NCBI RefSeq assembly: GCF_047303175.1 | Contig: NZ_CP138945.1 | Direction: 5' to 3' (one strand) | DNA from: Prochlorococcus_E sp000760215 | Lineage (GTDB): Bacteria; Cyanobacteriota; Cyanobacteriia; PCC-6307; Cyanobiaceae | Length of the DNA: 64,000 nucleotides | Shown: positions 1 through 9,998 of the stretch, in pieces | Layout: each line of letters starts with the position of its first letter | How positions within the stretch are numbered: the stretch's first letter is position 1 | Notes under the pieces: model-generated | What the model saw: only the letters and a program-made list of their open reading frames with translations | What the model was told of the DNA's origin: nothing | Databases searched by the model: none | Position numbers and translations under genes: made by a program

Positions 1-439
1 TTACAGCAAGTGCTGCAATTTGAATCGCTGCATCCGGACGAGATTCAAAAATCACTCCAAGCACACCTAAAGGTACGGTAGTCCTATATAGAGTTAGTCC
101 TTTGTCTAGCTCTCGACTTAGTTGACATAGTCCTAATGGATCTGGCAAGGATGCTACTTGTCTAACGCCTTGAATAGCAACATCAAGTTTTTCATGATCC
201 ATTTTCAATCTTGCTAATAAAGGTTTACTAAGACCAGATTGCTCTGATCTAGAAAAGTCTTCTTTGTTAGCCTCGGTTATTTGCCTTGTATTAGAAGCCA
301 GAGCATCTGCCATTGCCATTAAGGCACCTTGTCGTTGGTCATTAGTACATTGAGCCAAAGTTATAGAGGCATTTCGTAAATCAATAGAACGTTTGATTAA
401 ATCGTTCGATGGGTATGGGACTGATGTGTTCTTTTCCAT
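1..439 (-). CDS. proA: Gamma-glutamyl phosphate reductase, N-terminal part (runs off window)
   Basis: This enzyme reduces gamma-glutamyl phosphate to glutamate-5-semialdehyde with NADPH in cytoplasmic proline synthesis. I translated about 146 N-terminal residues by eye. They begin MEKNTSVPYP at the ATG ending at base 439 and run to the left edge. The conserved segment PLGVLGVIFESRPDA, typical of ProA and related aldehyde dehydrogenases, lies near residues 122-136. The catalytic cysteine falls outside the window. The gene lies downstream of the ROK-like gene on the same strand, about 95 bp away. The family call is firm. Confidence 0.9.
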   Translation of the reverse strand, partial: MEKNTSVPYPSNDLIKRSIDLRNASITLAQCTNDQRQGALMAMADALASNTRQITEANKEDFSRSEQSGLSKPLLARLKMDHEKLDVAIQGVRQVASLPDPLGLCQLSRELDKGLTLYRTTVPLGVLGVIFESRPDAAIQIAALAV

Positions 440-534
440 TAATTCTTAATGTCCTGTATTTATACTGCCTTAGAAATTGTAAGGAAAGTGACAATTATAA
501 AAGTCATTAATACATAAAGCAAAATAGTGACGTG

Positions 535-912
535 TCAATTATGAGAATAAAAAATAGAAGCATCTTCAATTAGTGAAAAAGAAGGCTTAGCAATAAGTGA
601 TATTGTCCTATGCAGCCTAGCTTCAAGCCATTTAGCCAAAGGTACATCTATCCATCCAGGCCATAAAGCACAAGAAATAACCTTCTTATCACAATCATCT
701 AAAATTCCTGGTATAGCAACAGTAACGAAACCTCTTAGCGAATTTTCGTCTATAGATTCAATGATTTCACTTAGAAATATGGTGAAAGCACCAGGTGATT
801 GGGGGGGTGAAAAAACATAGTCTTTTTGATCACATTCAACCTCAGAATGAAAAAGATATGTCTTAATAAAAGAAAAGCCAACATCAATTCCAACATGTGA
901 ATGTGGATCCAT
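535..912 (-). CDS. Shortened, degenerate ROK-family (sugar kinase-like) protein
   Basis: The 125-residue product opens with GIDVGFSFIKTYLF. This resembles the phosphate-1 loop of ROK/polyphosphate-glucokinase proteins, normally DxGGT, but the loop reads DVGFS here. A second block, VAIPGILDD followed by WPGWIDVPLAKWLEARL, resembles the ROK region just before the substrate-binding Asn-Asp. That Asn-Asp is absent, and the reading frame ends shortly after. ROK kinases are usually about 240-320 residues, so roughly the C-terminal half is missing. No continuation is visible in the 95 bp downstream. The gene starts 8 bp after the TamB-like gene, so it is probably co-transcribed. It may be a decaying kinase or a small protein with a new role. 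Confidence 0.5.
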   Translation of the reverse strand: MDPHSHVGIDVGFSFIKTYLFHSEVECDQKDYVFSPPQSPGAFTIFLSEIIESIDENSLRGFVTVAIPGILDDCDKKVISCALWPGWIDVPLAKWLEARLHRTISLIAKPSFSLIEDASIFYSHN

Positions 913-920
913 TGTTCAAT

Positions 921-3900
921 TTAATACCTCAAAAATAACTGTAATTGACTCTGCCAATTTCCATTATTATCTATTGCCCCTGATACTCCAACACTTGGGT
1001 TGAATTGATATGTGATAGTGCCCTGAGGGGGGATATCCTTTCTATTTGGTGTTGTTTGAATAGAGAAATTAATTTTTTCAGATAAGTCAAGTCCAATCTC
1101 CGCTATCCAAGCTTGTTGAGGTGATAAATTTTCCTGCTCAGAATCACTATTAGTTAATTCATTATCTTCAACGACATCACCTTCAGTATCAAAGTTCTCC
1201 TTGCCTGCAACAAAGGCAGGGTATAGAGAAAGTTGTATTCTGTCGCTGAAAGCATCACTTAAATTACCTAAGGCAGGAGTCAAGAATGATCTATTCAATA
1301 AATCTACTAACACTTCTCTTTCACTACCAGTCATGAGCATTGTCAATGAGTTCCCTCCAATAAGATCAAGTAACTGATTTCTTGGCAATGCAGGAGTACT
1401 TCGCAATTGGAAGCTCTCTGATACACGATCAGCAGGACCAGTTGCTATTAATTTAATTTTTACAAATCTTGAGCCACCTATGCCTATAGAACCCGAGCCA
1501 TTTTTAGCGAAATCATTGGTAGTTTCCAATTGGCTTGGATCTTGAATAACATCAGGTACTTTTGTAGATAATGTTATATCTAAGTATGGAATTAAACCCA
1601 TTGACGGAGCAAATAAAGCAATGTTTGGTTCACTCTTATCAAGGTCAAACGTTGTAGTGAAAAGATTAACTCTCCCTTTCGTAAGTCGGACAAGGCCACG
1701 TAAATCCAAGCTTTCATTTAACGGTCCATCAAGAACCAAAGTCCCTGAAGCATTAAAACTGGCAATTGGTTGATAAGCAATTCGTAAGTCTGGCCCTAAA
1801 CGCAGTCGCAAGGAGTCGAAACCTATAAAAGATAATTGTCTAGGCAATCCAGATTTAAGAATTTTACTTGCTGAAGAATTCTGGTCCTGAATAAATAAAG
1901 GCAGAGGTCTTTTATAGTCCCAACTTTGTTCTGGAAAAGTTCTTGGTGGAAATCGATTCTGGTTAGAAGGAACTCCTTGTCGACTATTGTTTATGGCCTT
2001 ATTTTGACGAGGATTAGAACGTCTAGCTGATATAGATCCTTGATTAATAATTGTCTCCCCCCCCAGCAATGGTTTAACAACTGATCCGGTTAGATTAAGC
2101 TTAGAGGATATATTAAAAGTAGTAGAATCTTGACTAATTTCTATATTGCTAGCTTCAACATAAAGGCTCTTTTCATCATTTAAACTGTCACGAAACAAAG
2201 AGATTCTACCATTAGAGTTTATTATTCCCTCTTCCCCAATATTTGCTTGTAGATTGTGAACATACGCTTCATCAAAGTCAAAAAGAATTTTAGTTTCAAA
2301 GTTCCTTAGCTTCATATCATTTACAGTAAAGGAGGCATTTTTTATATCTAAGTATCCATTAGCAATAGGTTTCTTCAAAGTGCCTTTAATTAACAACTTA
2401 AGGTCGGCATCACCTGCATCCCAAGAAAAAGCCTTGTTAGACAAACCATCCAAGAAAGAAAGTCCATCTCCATGACTTTGAATATTTAGATCGAATGGTG
2501 CATTGGATGACAGAGGAACTTGTCCAGAAATCAAGATAGGGTTTGTTGATTTCCTTTCCTTAAAGGATATATTTGTCTTCAAATATGACTTTGTAATATA
2601 GATTTCACCTTTCTTTAAGGTGATTTCCTTCTCTAAAATACGAGCATCTTTCAAGACAAGTTCAGTATCTAATTCAGGAAAATTATTCTTGAAATTATAT
2701 TTACCAGTGACACCAAACATTCCCGTCACGGAAGAAGGTGAGCTAAAGAACAAAGACAAAATTGAAATAGGTAGATTTAGAAATGAAAACTCCCCATTTT
2801 CTTTTAAGGATAATGATTTAAATGTTGCAGTAAAAGGCTTTATGGCTACTGGATTAATGTTATTACCTCTAGTCCATACCTTACCTGAAGCCATAATATC
2901 AAGTTTCAAATCCGACATCCCACTACCCTCGAGATGGGCCTCTCCATCTATGCTCCCAGAAAGATCAGAAGGGGTAATAATTCTCTTCGTAACATTGTTC
3001 CTCTTGTATTTTTCGACAAATACACGTGAAAAATCCCAATTAGACATCTGATCATCTAATGATTCTTTAGGAGAAAGAAGAGATAGCCCAGTCAAATCAT
3101 CAGCTGAGCCACGAGCAAGTCTTGGTTTCAAATTAAATTGAGAAATTTTCAAACTGCTATCTGCCAACCACTGAGGAGTAATTCCTTTAGCGATGGCTTT
3201 CAATTTAAAGAACCCACCAATGCTGCCATTAGCGTTAAATAATATTTCACCTGTATCTGACGGGACAATCTGACCACTTATAGAATATTTATTCATGGAA
3301 TAACTACCATTAATCGTTACCTCCTTTAAATTGACTCCGAGTAATCTAGGGAATCGGTATAATATTGAACCGTCAACAATCAATGGTGATGTTTTAATAG
3401 TTCCTTTTCCAGCTAATTCTCCAAAAGTACGTTTAAAGCTTTTCTCAGGAGGCAGTGATAGTTCAATGCGATCAAGCCTGAAATCATCAAGATCCCATCC
3501 ATAACCTTCATTGGTTTGCATTAGAGAAAATTTGCCACTCAATCTATTCAAATCAAAAGATTGTAAAGACCAATTTTTGTTTAATTTGGCCTCAAGTATG
3601 CCAGGCACTGCTCCCTCAACAGAAGACATCTTGAGAGTGCCGCCACCAGTTGGCAAGCCAATAAAATCTCCTTGCCACTTTTCTTGAAGCCTTACCGGGC
3701 CAAACTGGGGATTATTTAATTGAACAAAAAGGTTAGTAGTAAGAGAAGAAAGTGGCCCAGATATAGTGCCATTGGATGAAAGAGTACCAGCTAGATTAGT
3801 CCCAATTATTGATTCCAAAGATGATAATGGAAGTGCTTTAAGACTTAGCTCTGCATTTAATTCACCAAGAGACAAGAGTTGATCATCAAACAATAAAGGC

Positions 3901-4907
3901 AACGAAGCATTCACATCCAAAACGGAATTAGTCGCATCCCTTGGACGTAAAGACGAGAATAGTGTCATGTTATATAATGATTTGTTTTTAATAGGCATAT
4001 TCGCACTTACGTCAACTTTCCAGCGGCCATAATTCAAAGCAGTTTTTGGTATAATCACTACATTATTCCTACAATTAATAGAAGTAGTTTTTGAAAAAAG
4101 AGTTTGCGGCTCAGGAGAACGTCTAGTCACATTCAAGTTCTCCAATAGGATCCCACCTTGACAATGAATATCAGAATCCTTCATGCCTAATTTTAGATTT
4201 GCATTTACTTTCCCTTTAGTAATTAAATCGGATCCACTAAAGAAGATTGACTGAAAATTATCTAAGTTTAAATTATTAACTTTAGCTCTACCTTTAAAAT
4301 CAAGCACATCCCAGCGAGTATTTCCTCTTATAGATAACGAGCCATTATCAACAAAAAACAATGCAAAATATCCACTAACTTTTTTACTTGAGAGATCGAA
4401 AGATGCTCTTGCACTAGCCTTAATTTCATCCTTTGATGAATCCAAAATTAAACTTGATGAATCATCCAATCTGATCCTCAAATTTAACTTTGGTGGACTA
4501 CCATCTTTTTGCTGACCTAATATCCAATATTTACCATTCTCATTGGCTTTCAAATTAATTCTTGCCTCTTTTGGACTTAATATCAAAACAGGCTTCCACT
4601 TCAAGAAGCTAGCAAATGGAGCAAATTGGATTTTTAAGCCTTGAAAAGTTGCTGTAGATGCGTCTTGAGAACCCTCCAAAAGCTTAGATCTTCCTACAGC
4701 AAAGCCCCATGGTCTCAAGCCTTGATACGGTCCTATTAAAGCAGGATGGCCTAATTGCTTGGATAATTTCTTTTCAAAATCAGGCCTAGAGGTTTCAATG
4801 TATTTTGTTAAATACTTATCAGTTGAACTATAAATCGTGTAGCCACCAAGAATCAACAAAGACCCTAAGAGTCCCCATTGTCTGATTTTCTTGAGTTTAA
4901 ATGTCAC
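921..4907 (-). CDS. tamB: TamB/DUF490-type envelope translocation protein
   Basis: This is a long (1328-residue) envelope protein with an N-terminal membrane anchor (about residues 12-30). An extended beta-rich body follows, with many alternating hydrophobic/polar strands and repeated NGxI/SGxV patterns. The C-terminal DUF490 domain contains LLDLIGGNSL near residue 1190 and a closing segment rich in aromatic strands (YQFNPSVGVSGAID). TamB-like proteins span the periplasm and are linked to outer-membrane protein insertion or phospholipid transfer. The gene is divergent from the Ycf51 gene, with 69 bp between them that must hold both promoters. The ROK-like gene follows 8 bp later. The family is clear; the exact substrate is not. 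Confidence 0.85.
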   Translation of the reverse strand: MTFKLKKIRQWGLLGSLLILGGYTIYSSTDKYLTKYIETSRPDFEKKLSKQLGHPALIGPYQGLRPWGFAVGRSKLLEGSQDASTATFQGLKIQFAPFASFLKWKPVLILSPKEARINLKANENGKYWILGQQKDGSPPKLNLRIRLDDSSSLILDSSKDEIKASARASFDLSSKKVSGYFALFFVDNGSLSIRGNTRWDVLDFKGRAKVNNLNLDNFQSIFFSGSDLITKGKVNANLKLGMKDSDIHCQGGILLENLNVTRRSPEPQTLFSKTTSINCRNNVVIIPKTALNYGRWKVDVSANMPIKNKSLYNMTLFSSLRPRDATNSVLDVNASLPLLFDDQLLSLGELNAELSLKALPLSSLESIIGTNLAGTLSSNGTISGPLSSLTTNLFVQLNNPQFGPVRLQEKWQGDFIGLPTGGGTLKMSSVEGAVPGILEAKLNKNWSLQSFDLNRLSGKFSLMQTNEGYGWDLDDFRLDRIELSLPPEKSFKRTFGELAGKGTIKTSPLIVDGSILYRFPRLLGVNLKEVTINGSYSMNKYSISGQIVPSDTGEILFNANGSIGGFFKLKAIAKGITPQWLADSSLKISQFNLKPRLARGSADDLTGLSLLSPKESLDDQMSNWDFSRVFVEKYKRNNVTKRIITPSDLSGSIDGEAHLEGSGMSDLKLDIMASGKVWTRGNNINPVAIKPFTATFKSLSLKENGEFSFLNLPISILSLFFSSPSSVTGMFGVTGKYNFKNNFPELDTELVLKDARILEKEITLKKGEIYITKSYLKTNISFKERKSTNPILISGQVPLSSNAPFDLNIQSHGDGLSFLDGLSNKAFSWDAGDADLKLLIKGTLKKPIANGYLDIKNASFTVNDMKLRNFETKILFDFDEAYVHNLQANIGEEGIINSNGRISLFRDSLNDEKSLYVEASNIEISQDSTTFNISSKLNLTGSVVKPLLGGETIINQGSISARRSNPRQNKAINNSRQGVPSNQNRFPPRTFPEQSWDYKRPLPLFIQDQNSSASKILKSGLPRQLSFIGFDSLRLRLGPDLRIAYQPIASFNASGTLVLDGPLNESLDLRGLVRLTKGRVNLFTTTFDLDKSEPNIALFAPSMGLIPYLDITLSTKVPDVIQDPSQLETTNDFAKNGSGSIGIGGSRFVKIKLIATGPADRVSESFQLRSTPALPRNQLLDLIGGNSLTMLMTGSEREVLVDLLNRSFLTPALGNLSDAFSDRIQLSLYPAFVAGKENFDTEGDVVEDNELTNSDSEQENLSPQQAWIAEIGLDLSEKINFSIQTTPNRKDIPPQGTITYQFNPSVGVSGAIDNNGNWQSQLQLFLRY

Positions 4908-4976
4908 TCCTTTAGAACTTTGTGTCTTTTAGGGAGCAGACGAACTATAAGGAGTGAATGAAGTCTTAACCAGTAA

Positions 4977-5579
4977 ATGTCAATTTCTCAATTTCTACCA
5001 GAGGCAATTAAATGGCTTGCTTGGCTTGGTCTAGCCTTCGGACTGTTCACAATAATTGCCTTTCTCTTTAGTTTTGGAGTGAGGTTTCGCCTATTAGGAG
5101 CAACAATATTCACACTATTACTCTCTGGTAGTTGCTGGGCCTTTAAAGAAAGCTATAACCCTCCCGTAACAATTGAAGGCGCTCTATATGTTCCTGTTGT
5201 TTATGATAACGGCTCAAATCTTGTTGTAGCACAAGCGCCAGAAGATTTTCCAAAAGAAGCAATTGCACCATCTTTGGAACAGATTGCAAAGAATCTAAAA
5301 GGTGGCGGCAGGAATGGGGCCAAAGTAAAAATACGGATTCGTAAAATAGAGAGCAAAGCCAATGGGATAAGCACGCCGATTGTTTTAGGAGAAGCAATAA
5401 AAGATTCAAGCACTAACAAACTATTACCTATAGAACAAAAGATTTTAATTAAACAAACCCAAAAAGAAGACCTAGGCAATACAAGTATGAATGTATTAAA
5501 ATCAAATGACGATGAAGAGATGAATTTGGATTTGGATTTAGCTCAAAATAGAATTCAACTTACAGAGGAAGAAATTTAA
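4977..5579 (+). CDS. ycf51: Ycf51-family membrane protein (DUF2518)
   Basis: This 200-residue cyanobacterial/plastid protein of unknown function has two N-terminal transmembrane segments (about residues 13-31 and 36-55). Next comes a soluble domain with the family-typical stretch YNPPVTIEGALYVPVVYDNG, then a polar acidic C-terminus rich in Asp, Glu and Asn. Ycf51 is named from chloroplast genomes and is largely restricted to oxygenic phototrophs. Here it is transcribed divergently from the TamB-like gene. No catalytic motif is visible. Confidence 0.75.
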   Translation: MSISQFLPEAIKWLAWLGLAFGLFTIIAFLFSFGVRFRLLGATIFTLLLSGSCWAFKESYNPPVTIEGALYVPVVYDNGSNLVVAQAPEDFPKEAIAPSLEQIAKNLKGGGRNGAKVKIRIRKIESKANGISTPIVLGEAIKDSSTNKLLPIEQKILIKQTQKEDLGNTSMNVLKSNDDEEMNLDLDLAQNRIQLTEEEI

Positions 5580-5675
5580 TGCTGGGGTATTAATATAAAA
5601 TAAGCGAATAAAGATTCCTAACGCTGAGCCATTTAAAGTAATGTTTAATTTAAAATATAAAAAATTCTAATAAAG

Positions 5676-5942
5676 ATGAGATATTTAATTACATTATTTC
5701 TACTAACCCTCTCTTCAATCGAGATAGCATATAGTCAATCTACATTACTAGAAAATGTGAAAAGGAATCCTAAAGAAGCTATAGCATTTTGTAGGAAATT
5801 TGAATCACTCAACTCTAAAGGAATTTCATCCTTTTCTAACGAAGTAATGGATGAAATCAGTCTTACGAAAAACCTAAGTTCAAATGATGCCCAAATCCTA
5901 ACTATCTACATAATTGGAATGCATTGTCCAGAAATATATTAA
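5676..5942 (+). CDS. Small secreted protein, unknown
   Basis: This 88-residue protein has an N-terminal signal peptide (hydrophobic residues 4-18, likely cleaved after AYS or just beyond). The mature part is about 68 residues with two cysteines, near residue 39 and near the C-terminus (MHCPEIY), which could form a disulfide. I do not recognise a family. The stop is 7 bp before the CocE-like hydrolase start, so the two are probably co-transcribed. Coding is supported by the signal peptide, the tight spacing and the lack of any competing frame. Confidence 0.6.
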   Translation: MRYLITLFLLTLSSIEIAYSQSTLLENVKRNPKEAIAFCRKFESLNSKGISSFSNEVMDEISLTKNLSSNDAQILTIYIIGMHCPEIY

Positions 5943-5949
5943 TTGAACA

Positions 5950-7536
5950 ATGTCGAATAAAATTACATTTAAAGATAAGACTCTAAAACTTAGAGATGGA
6001 ATAAAGCTTCGAGCAAAGCTCTGGATCCCACATGGGAAAGGCCCTTGGCCAGCTCTTGTCATGAGACAACCTTATGGGATGGATATAGCATCAACTGTTA
6101 CCTATGCCCATCCATCATGGTGGGCTAATAATGGTTACCTGGTAGTTATTCAAGATGTTCGTGGGCAAGGAGAATCAGAAGGTGTGTTCAAAGGATTTAA
6201 CCAAGAAAGAGCTGATACAACAGAAACTCATAAATGGGTGCGAGAACTCCCCGAATGCAATGGACTTTTAGGCACGTTTGGTTTTTCATATCAAGGTCTT
6301 ACACAACTTTTAGCTGAGCCAGGCACTCCTCCTCCAGAATGTCTTGCACCAGCAATGACAGGAATCAATGAAAGAGATCATTGGTGCTCAGAAGGTGGAG
6401 CATATTGGTGGCATATAGGTATATCTTGGGGGCTCCAATTAGCAGCACAGAAACTTCGCAAATCTAATAACTTAAAGGGATGGGAAGAAATAAGGGAGAG
6501 TATCGAATCCAAAAGCTATCTACGATATGGAAAAGAGCTTTTGAAAAAATATGATTCAAAGGGGATGGCCTATCAATGGCTAAAAGCTTCAAGCCAAGGA
6601 AATAATCAATGGATGGTTCATAAACCTTTAGATAGCTGGATAAAACAACCAATACTTTTAATTGGTGGTTGGTGGGACCCACACTTAAATGGAATTATAG
6701 AAATTTATAAAAGATCGATTGAAGCAGGAGGCGATCCTGAGATTCATATAGGACCTGCAACTCATCTTCAATGGTGGGAAGGATCAAATCAGTTGCAATT
6801 AGAATTTTTCAACCGTCACTTAAAAAAATCTCACACTTTGAAAGATAAGCCTCATATAAACTTATGGAATTTAACCAACAAAAGCTGGGATGCAAAATCA
6901 AAAGCAGAAGAAATCTTCTCTACCCCAGAGCAATGGTCTGCTCAAAGTAATGGACTTGCATGTGCATCAACTAAAGAAGGAAAACTAGTAAGCAATAGAA
7001 TAGGCAAAGGAAATATAATACTAGTCCACGACCCATGGAGACCTGTACCAGCAATAGGAGGTCACTTAAGTCCTACTCCTGGCGAAATTAACAGAGAACA
7101 AATTGATACCCGGGGTGATGTGGCAACATTTACAACTGATATATTTAATAAAGAAAAGTTTATAAATGGTCATCCAATATTTGAATTAGAAGCAAATTCA
7201 AATACCAAAGGCTTCGATTTGTTCATTTCTTTGTCGATAATATATAAATATGATTCTTCAGTAAACCAACTTTCGACGGGGGTTTGTCGAATATTAGGAA
7301 AAGATGCAAAGATCAAAACGAAAAGACAAGTAATCCTTCAGCCAATTCATGCTGTATTTCCTAAGGGTTCACAAATGCGTATATCAATATCTGGTTCAGC
7401 ATGGCCAGCAATTGCTATCAACCCTGGTTTGGCAGAAAAGCAATGTGAGGCACCAAGTCCTAATTGCCTAATAACAACAATTTTTTTAGATCTCTCTAAA
7501 TCAAAGCTGAAGCTCAATCATATTTTTGACAAATAA
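5950..7536 (+). CDS. CocE/NonD-type alpha/beta hydrolase (peptidase S15 family)
   Basis: This 528-residue serine hydrolase has the CocE / X-Pro dipeptidyl-peptidase fold. The N-terminal half carries the family signatures MRQPYGMD and VIQDVRGQGESEG. The nucleophile elbow GFSYQG lies near residue 115. An acid residue is likely in GGWWDPHLNG (about 238-247), and the His in GPATHLQWW (about 265). The C-terminal third is the beta-rich jelly-roll domain of this family. Members hydrolyse acyl, ester or X-Pro peptide bonds; the substrate cannot be read from sequence. There is no signal peptide, so it is probably cytoplasmic. Confidence 0.85.
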   Translation: MSNKITFKDKTLKLRDGIKLRAKLWIPHGKGPWPALVMRQPYGMDIASTVTYAHPSWWANNGYLVVIQDVRGQGESEGVFKGFNQERADTTETHKWVRELPECNGLLGTFGFSYQGLTQLLAEPGTPPPECLAPAMTGINERDHWCSEGGAYWWHIGISWGLQLAAQKLRKSNNLKGWEEIRESIESKSYLRYGKELLKKYDSKGMAYQWLKASSQGNNQWMVHKPLDSWIKQPILLIGGWWDPHLNGIIEIYKRSIEAGGDPEIHIGPATHLQWWEGSNQLQLEFFNRHLKKSHTLKDKPHINLWNLTNKSWDAKSKAEEIFSTPEQWSAQSNGLACASTKEGKLVSNRIGKGNIILVHDPWRPVPAIGGHLSPTPGEINREQIDTRGDVATFTTDIFNKEKFINGHPIFELEANSNTKGFDLFISLSIIYKYDSSVNQLSTGVCRILGKDAKIKTKRQVILQPIHAVFPKGSQMRISISGSAWPAIAINPGLAEKQCEAPSPNCLITTIFLDLSKSKLKLNHIFDK

Positions 7537-7591
7537 ATTCCCAATACCACCTTCGATCAGATAAGCTCCAGAGTCTATATCCTTATTCGTT

Positions 7592-9874
7592 ATGTCAGCC
7601 GGCATTAGTATTGACTGGATGGTAGACGAAGGGAAAAAGCTTGCAGAATGCAAGAATGATAATCCATTAGGAATACTTGGTCCTCAACCTTTTGAAGCGA
7701 AATGGGCCCTTAGAGTATGGATGCCAGAAGCTGATCAAGTCACACTAATTTTAAACAATCAAGAAATTCCTTTAACAAATCCAAATCACCCTTGGGTTTT
7801 CGAAACATTGCTTGAAGAAAATCCTGGAAGCAATTATGAGGTAAAAGTTGAAAGAGGAGGTATCACACATTCTCAAAAGGATCCTTGGGCTTTTAGACAC
7901 GAATGGATGGGAGAGATTGACAGGCATCTCTTTGCAGAAGGTAATCATCATCACATCTGGAGAAGGATGGGTGCTCACTCAACAACATTGGAAGGAATAG
8001 AAGGGGTAATATTTTGCCTTTGGGCCCCTAACGCACGAAGTGTTTCAGTTATAGGAGACTTAAATTCATGGGATGGCAGGCATCATCCAATGCAACGCCG
8101 ACTCGGTGGTATTTGGGAACTATTTATACCAGGCTTGAAAACAGGAGATTTATATAAATATGAAATTCGTTCACAAGAAGGCCATTGTTATCAAAAGGCT
8201 GATCCTTATGGCTTCCAACATGAAGTTAGGCCTGCGCAAAGCTCAGTTATATCTTCTCTTGATCAATTCAACTGGAAAGATAAAAAATGGATGGATAAAA
8301 GAGACAAGACTGATCAACTTAACAAGCCAATATCTGTTTACGAAGCTCATTTAGGAAGTTGGAAGCATGCTTCAGTCAATGAGCCTTTTATTGATAAGAA
8401 CTCAAACCCCAGAGAACCAGTACCTGCAGCAGACCTAAAACCAGGGAGCAGGTTCCTAACATACACAGAATTAACAGAACAACTTATTCCCTATGTAAAA
8501 GCTAGGGGTTTTACTCATATTGAATTAATGCCAATCTCAGAACATCCTTTTGATGGCTCTTGGGGGTATCAAGTAACAGGTTGGTATGCACCTACAAGTA
8601 GATATGGCTCACCAGATGAATTTCGCGCCTTTGTAGATAAATGTCATTCAGAAGGTATTGGAGTGATTCTTGACTGGGTACCAGGACATTTTCCCAAAGA
8701 CGAACATGGCCTAGCATTCTTTGATGGTTCTCATCTATATGAGCACTCTGATCCTCGTATAGGCGAGCATAAAGAATGGGGTACGTTAATCTTTAATTAC
8801 AGTCGTAATGAGGTCAGAAACTTTCTTGTAGCAAATCTGATTTACTGGTTCGAACAATTTCATATAGATGGCATAAGAGTTGATGCTGTAGCTTCAATGC
8901 TTTATAAGGACTATCTAAGACCAGAGGGCGAATGGATACCCAATGAAGATGGAGGAAATGAAAACTTCGAGGCAGTTAATTTTTTACAACAAGCAAATCA
9001 TGTTCTCTTTCAACATTTCCCAGGAGCACTATCAATAGCGGAAGAATCAACTACTTGGTCAGGAGTTACTAAGCCCACAGACATGGGTGGACTTGGATTT
9101 AACCTAAAATGGAATATGGGTTGGATGCACGATATGCTCGATTATTTTGAAATAGATCCTTGGTTTAGACAATTTCATCAAAATAATGTCACTTTTTCAA
9201 TTTGTTATAACTACACAGAAAATTTCATGCTTTCTCTTAGTCATGACGAAGTTGTTCATGGGAAAAGCCATCTTCTTCATAAAATGCCAGGTGATGACTG
9301 GAAGAAATATGCCAATACCAGGGCATTACTCGCATACATGTGGACGCATCCTGGCAAAAAAACAATATTTATGGGTATGGAATTTGGCCAACGCCAAGAA
9401 TGGAATGTATGGGACGATCTTCAGTGGGATTTATTAGAATACGATCCTCATAGAGGCATTAGAAATCTAATAGATGATCTTAATTTATTATATAAATCTC
9501 AACCAGCATTATGGAGAGATGACTTCAAGGAATATGGATTCCAATGGATTGATTGCAAAGATAATAGCAACTCTGTTATTAGTTTTATGAGGAGAGAAAA
9601 CTCAACAGGGCAATGGCTTATCATAGTTGCTAACTTTACTCCAGAGACTCATTCCAACTATAGAGTTGGTGTGCCTATGGAAGGATATTACGAAGAAATA
9701 TTCAATACTGACTCAGATAAGTATGGCGGATCAAATGTTGGAAACCTAGGAGGAAAGCAAAGTGAGCAATGGAATATACATGATTATGAAAATGCCATTG
9801 AATTATCCTTACCTCCTTTAAGCGTCATTGTTTTTAAACATACAAAAAAACAACAACAAAAACAGCTTCGATGA
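7592..9874 (+). CDS. glgB: 1,4-alpha-glucan branching enzyme
   Basis: This enzyme makes alpha-1,6 branches in glycogen, the dark carbon reserve. The 760-residue protein has a long N-terminal extension plus a CBM48 domain (WAPNARSVSVIGDLNSWDG, about residues 145-163). The GH13 barrel follows: the nucleophile Asp in GIRVDAVASM (near 431), the acid Glu in IAEESTTW (near 483), and SHDEVVHGK (near 550). The all-beta C-domain ends with a short Lys/Gln tail. The length is normal for cyanobacterial GlgB with two N-domains. malQ elsewhere in the window acts on the same polymer. Start ATG at 7592. Confidence 0.97.
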   Translation: MSAGISIDWMVDEGKKLAECKNDNPLGILGPQPFEAKWALRVWMPEADQVTLILNNQEIPLTNPNHPWVFETLLEENPGSNYEVKVERGGITHSQKDPWAFRHEWMGEIDRHLFAEGNHHHIWRRMGAHSTTLEGIEGVIFCLWAPNARSVSVIGDLNSWDGRHHPMQRRLGGIWELFIPGLKTGDLYKYEIRSQEGHCYQKADPYGFQHEVRPAQSSVISSLDQFNWKDKKWMDKRDKTDQLNKPISVYEAHLGSWKHASVNEPFIDKNSNPREPVPAADLKPGSRFLTYTELTEQLIPYVKARGFTHIELMPISEHPFDGSWGYQVTGWYAPTSRYGSPDEFRAFVDKCHSEGIGVILDWVPGHFPKDEHGLAFFDGSHLYEHSDPRIGEHKEWGTLIFNYSRNEVRNFLVANLIYWFEQFHIDGIRVDAVASMLYKDYLRPEGEWIPNEDGGNENFEAVNFLQQANHVLFQHFPGALSIAEESTTWSGVTKPTDMGGLGFNLKWNMGWMHDMLDYFEIDPWFRQFHQNNVTFSICYNYTENFMLSLSHDEVVHGKSHLLHKMPGDDWKKYANTRALLAYMWTHPGKKTIFMGMEFGQRQEWNVWDDLQWDLLEYDPHRGIRNLIDDLNLLYKSQPALWRDDFKEYGFQWIDCKDNSNSVISFMRRENSTGQWLIIVANFTPETHSNYRVGVPMEGYYEEIFNTDSDKYGGSNVGNLGGKQSEQWNIHDYENAIELSLPPLSVIVFKHTKKQQQKQLR

Positions 9875-9998
9875 CTCCCTCAAAATATATAAATCATGCA
9901 AGAAAGACCAAAAGGTGTGAAGAAGATGACCTTTAATCACTTTTCTTTAACTTTTAGAGCTGGCTGTAAAGTAAGTTTTGGGACTAACAATATCAAAG

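Noticed and set aside
2620..3051. Plus-strand 143-codon frame opposite the TamB-like gene
   Set aside because: It lies wholly inside the intact TamB frame on the other strand, has no domain signal and no start context.
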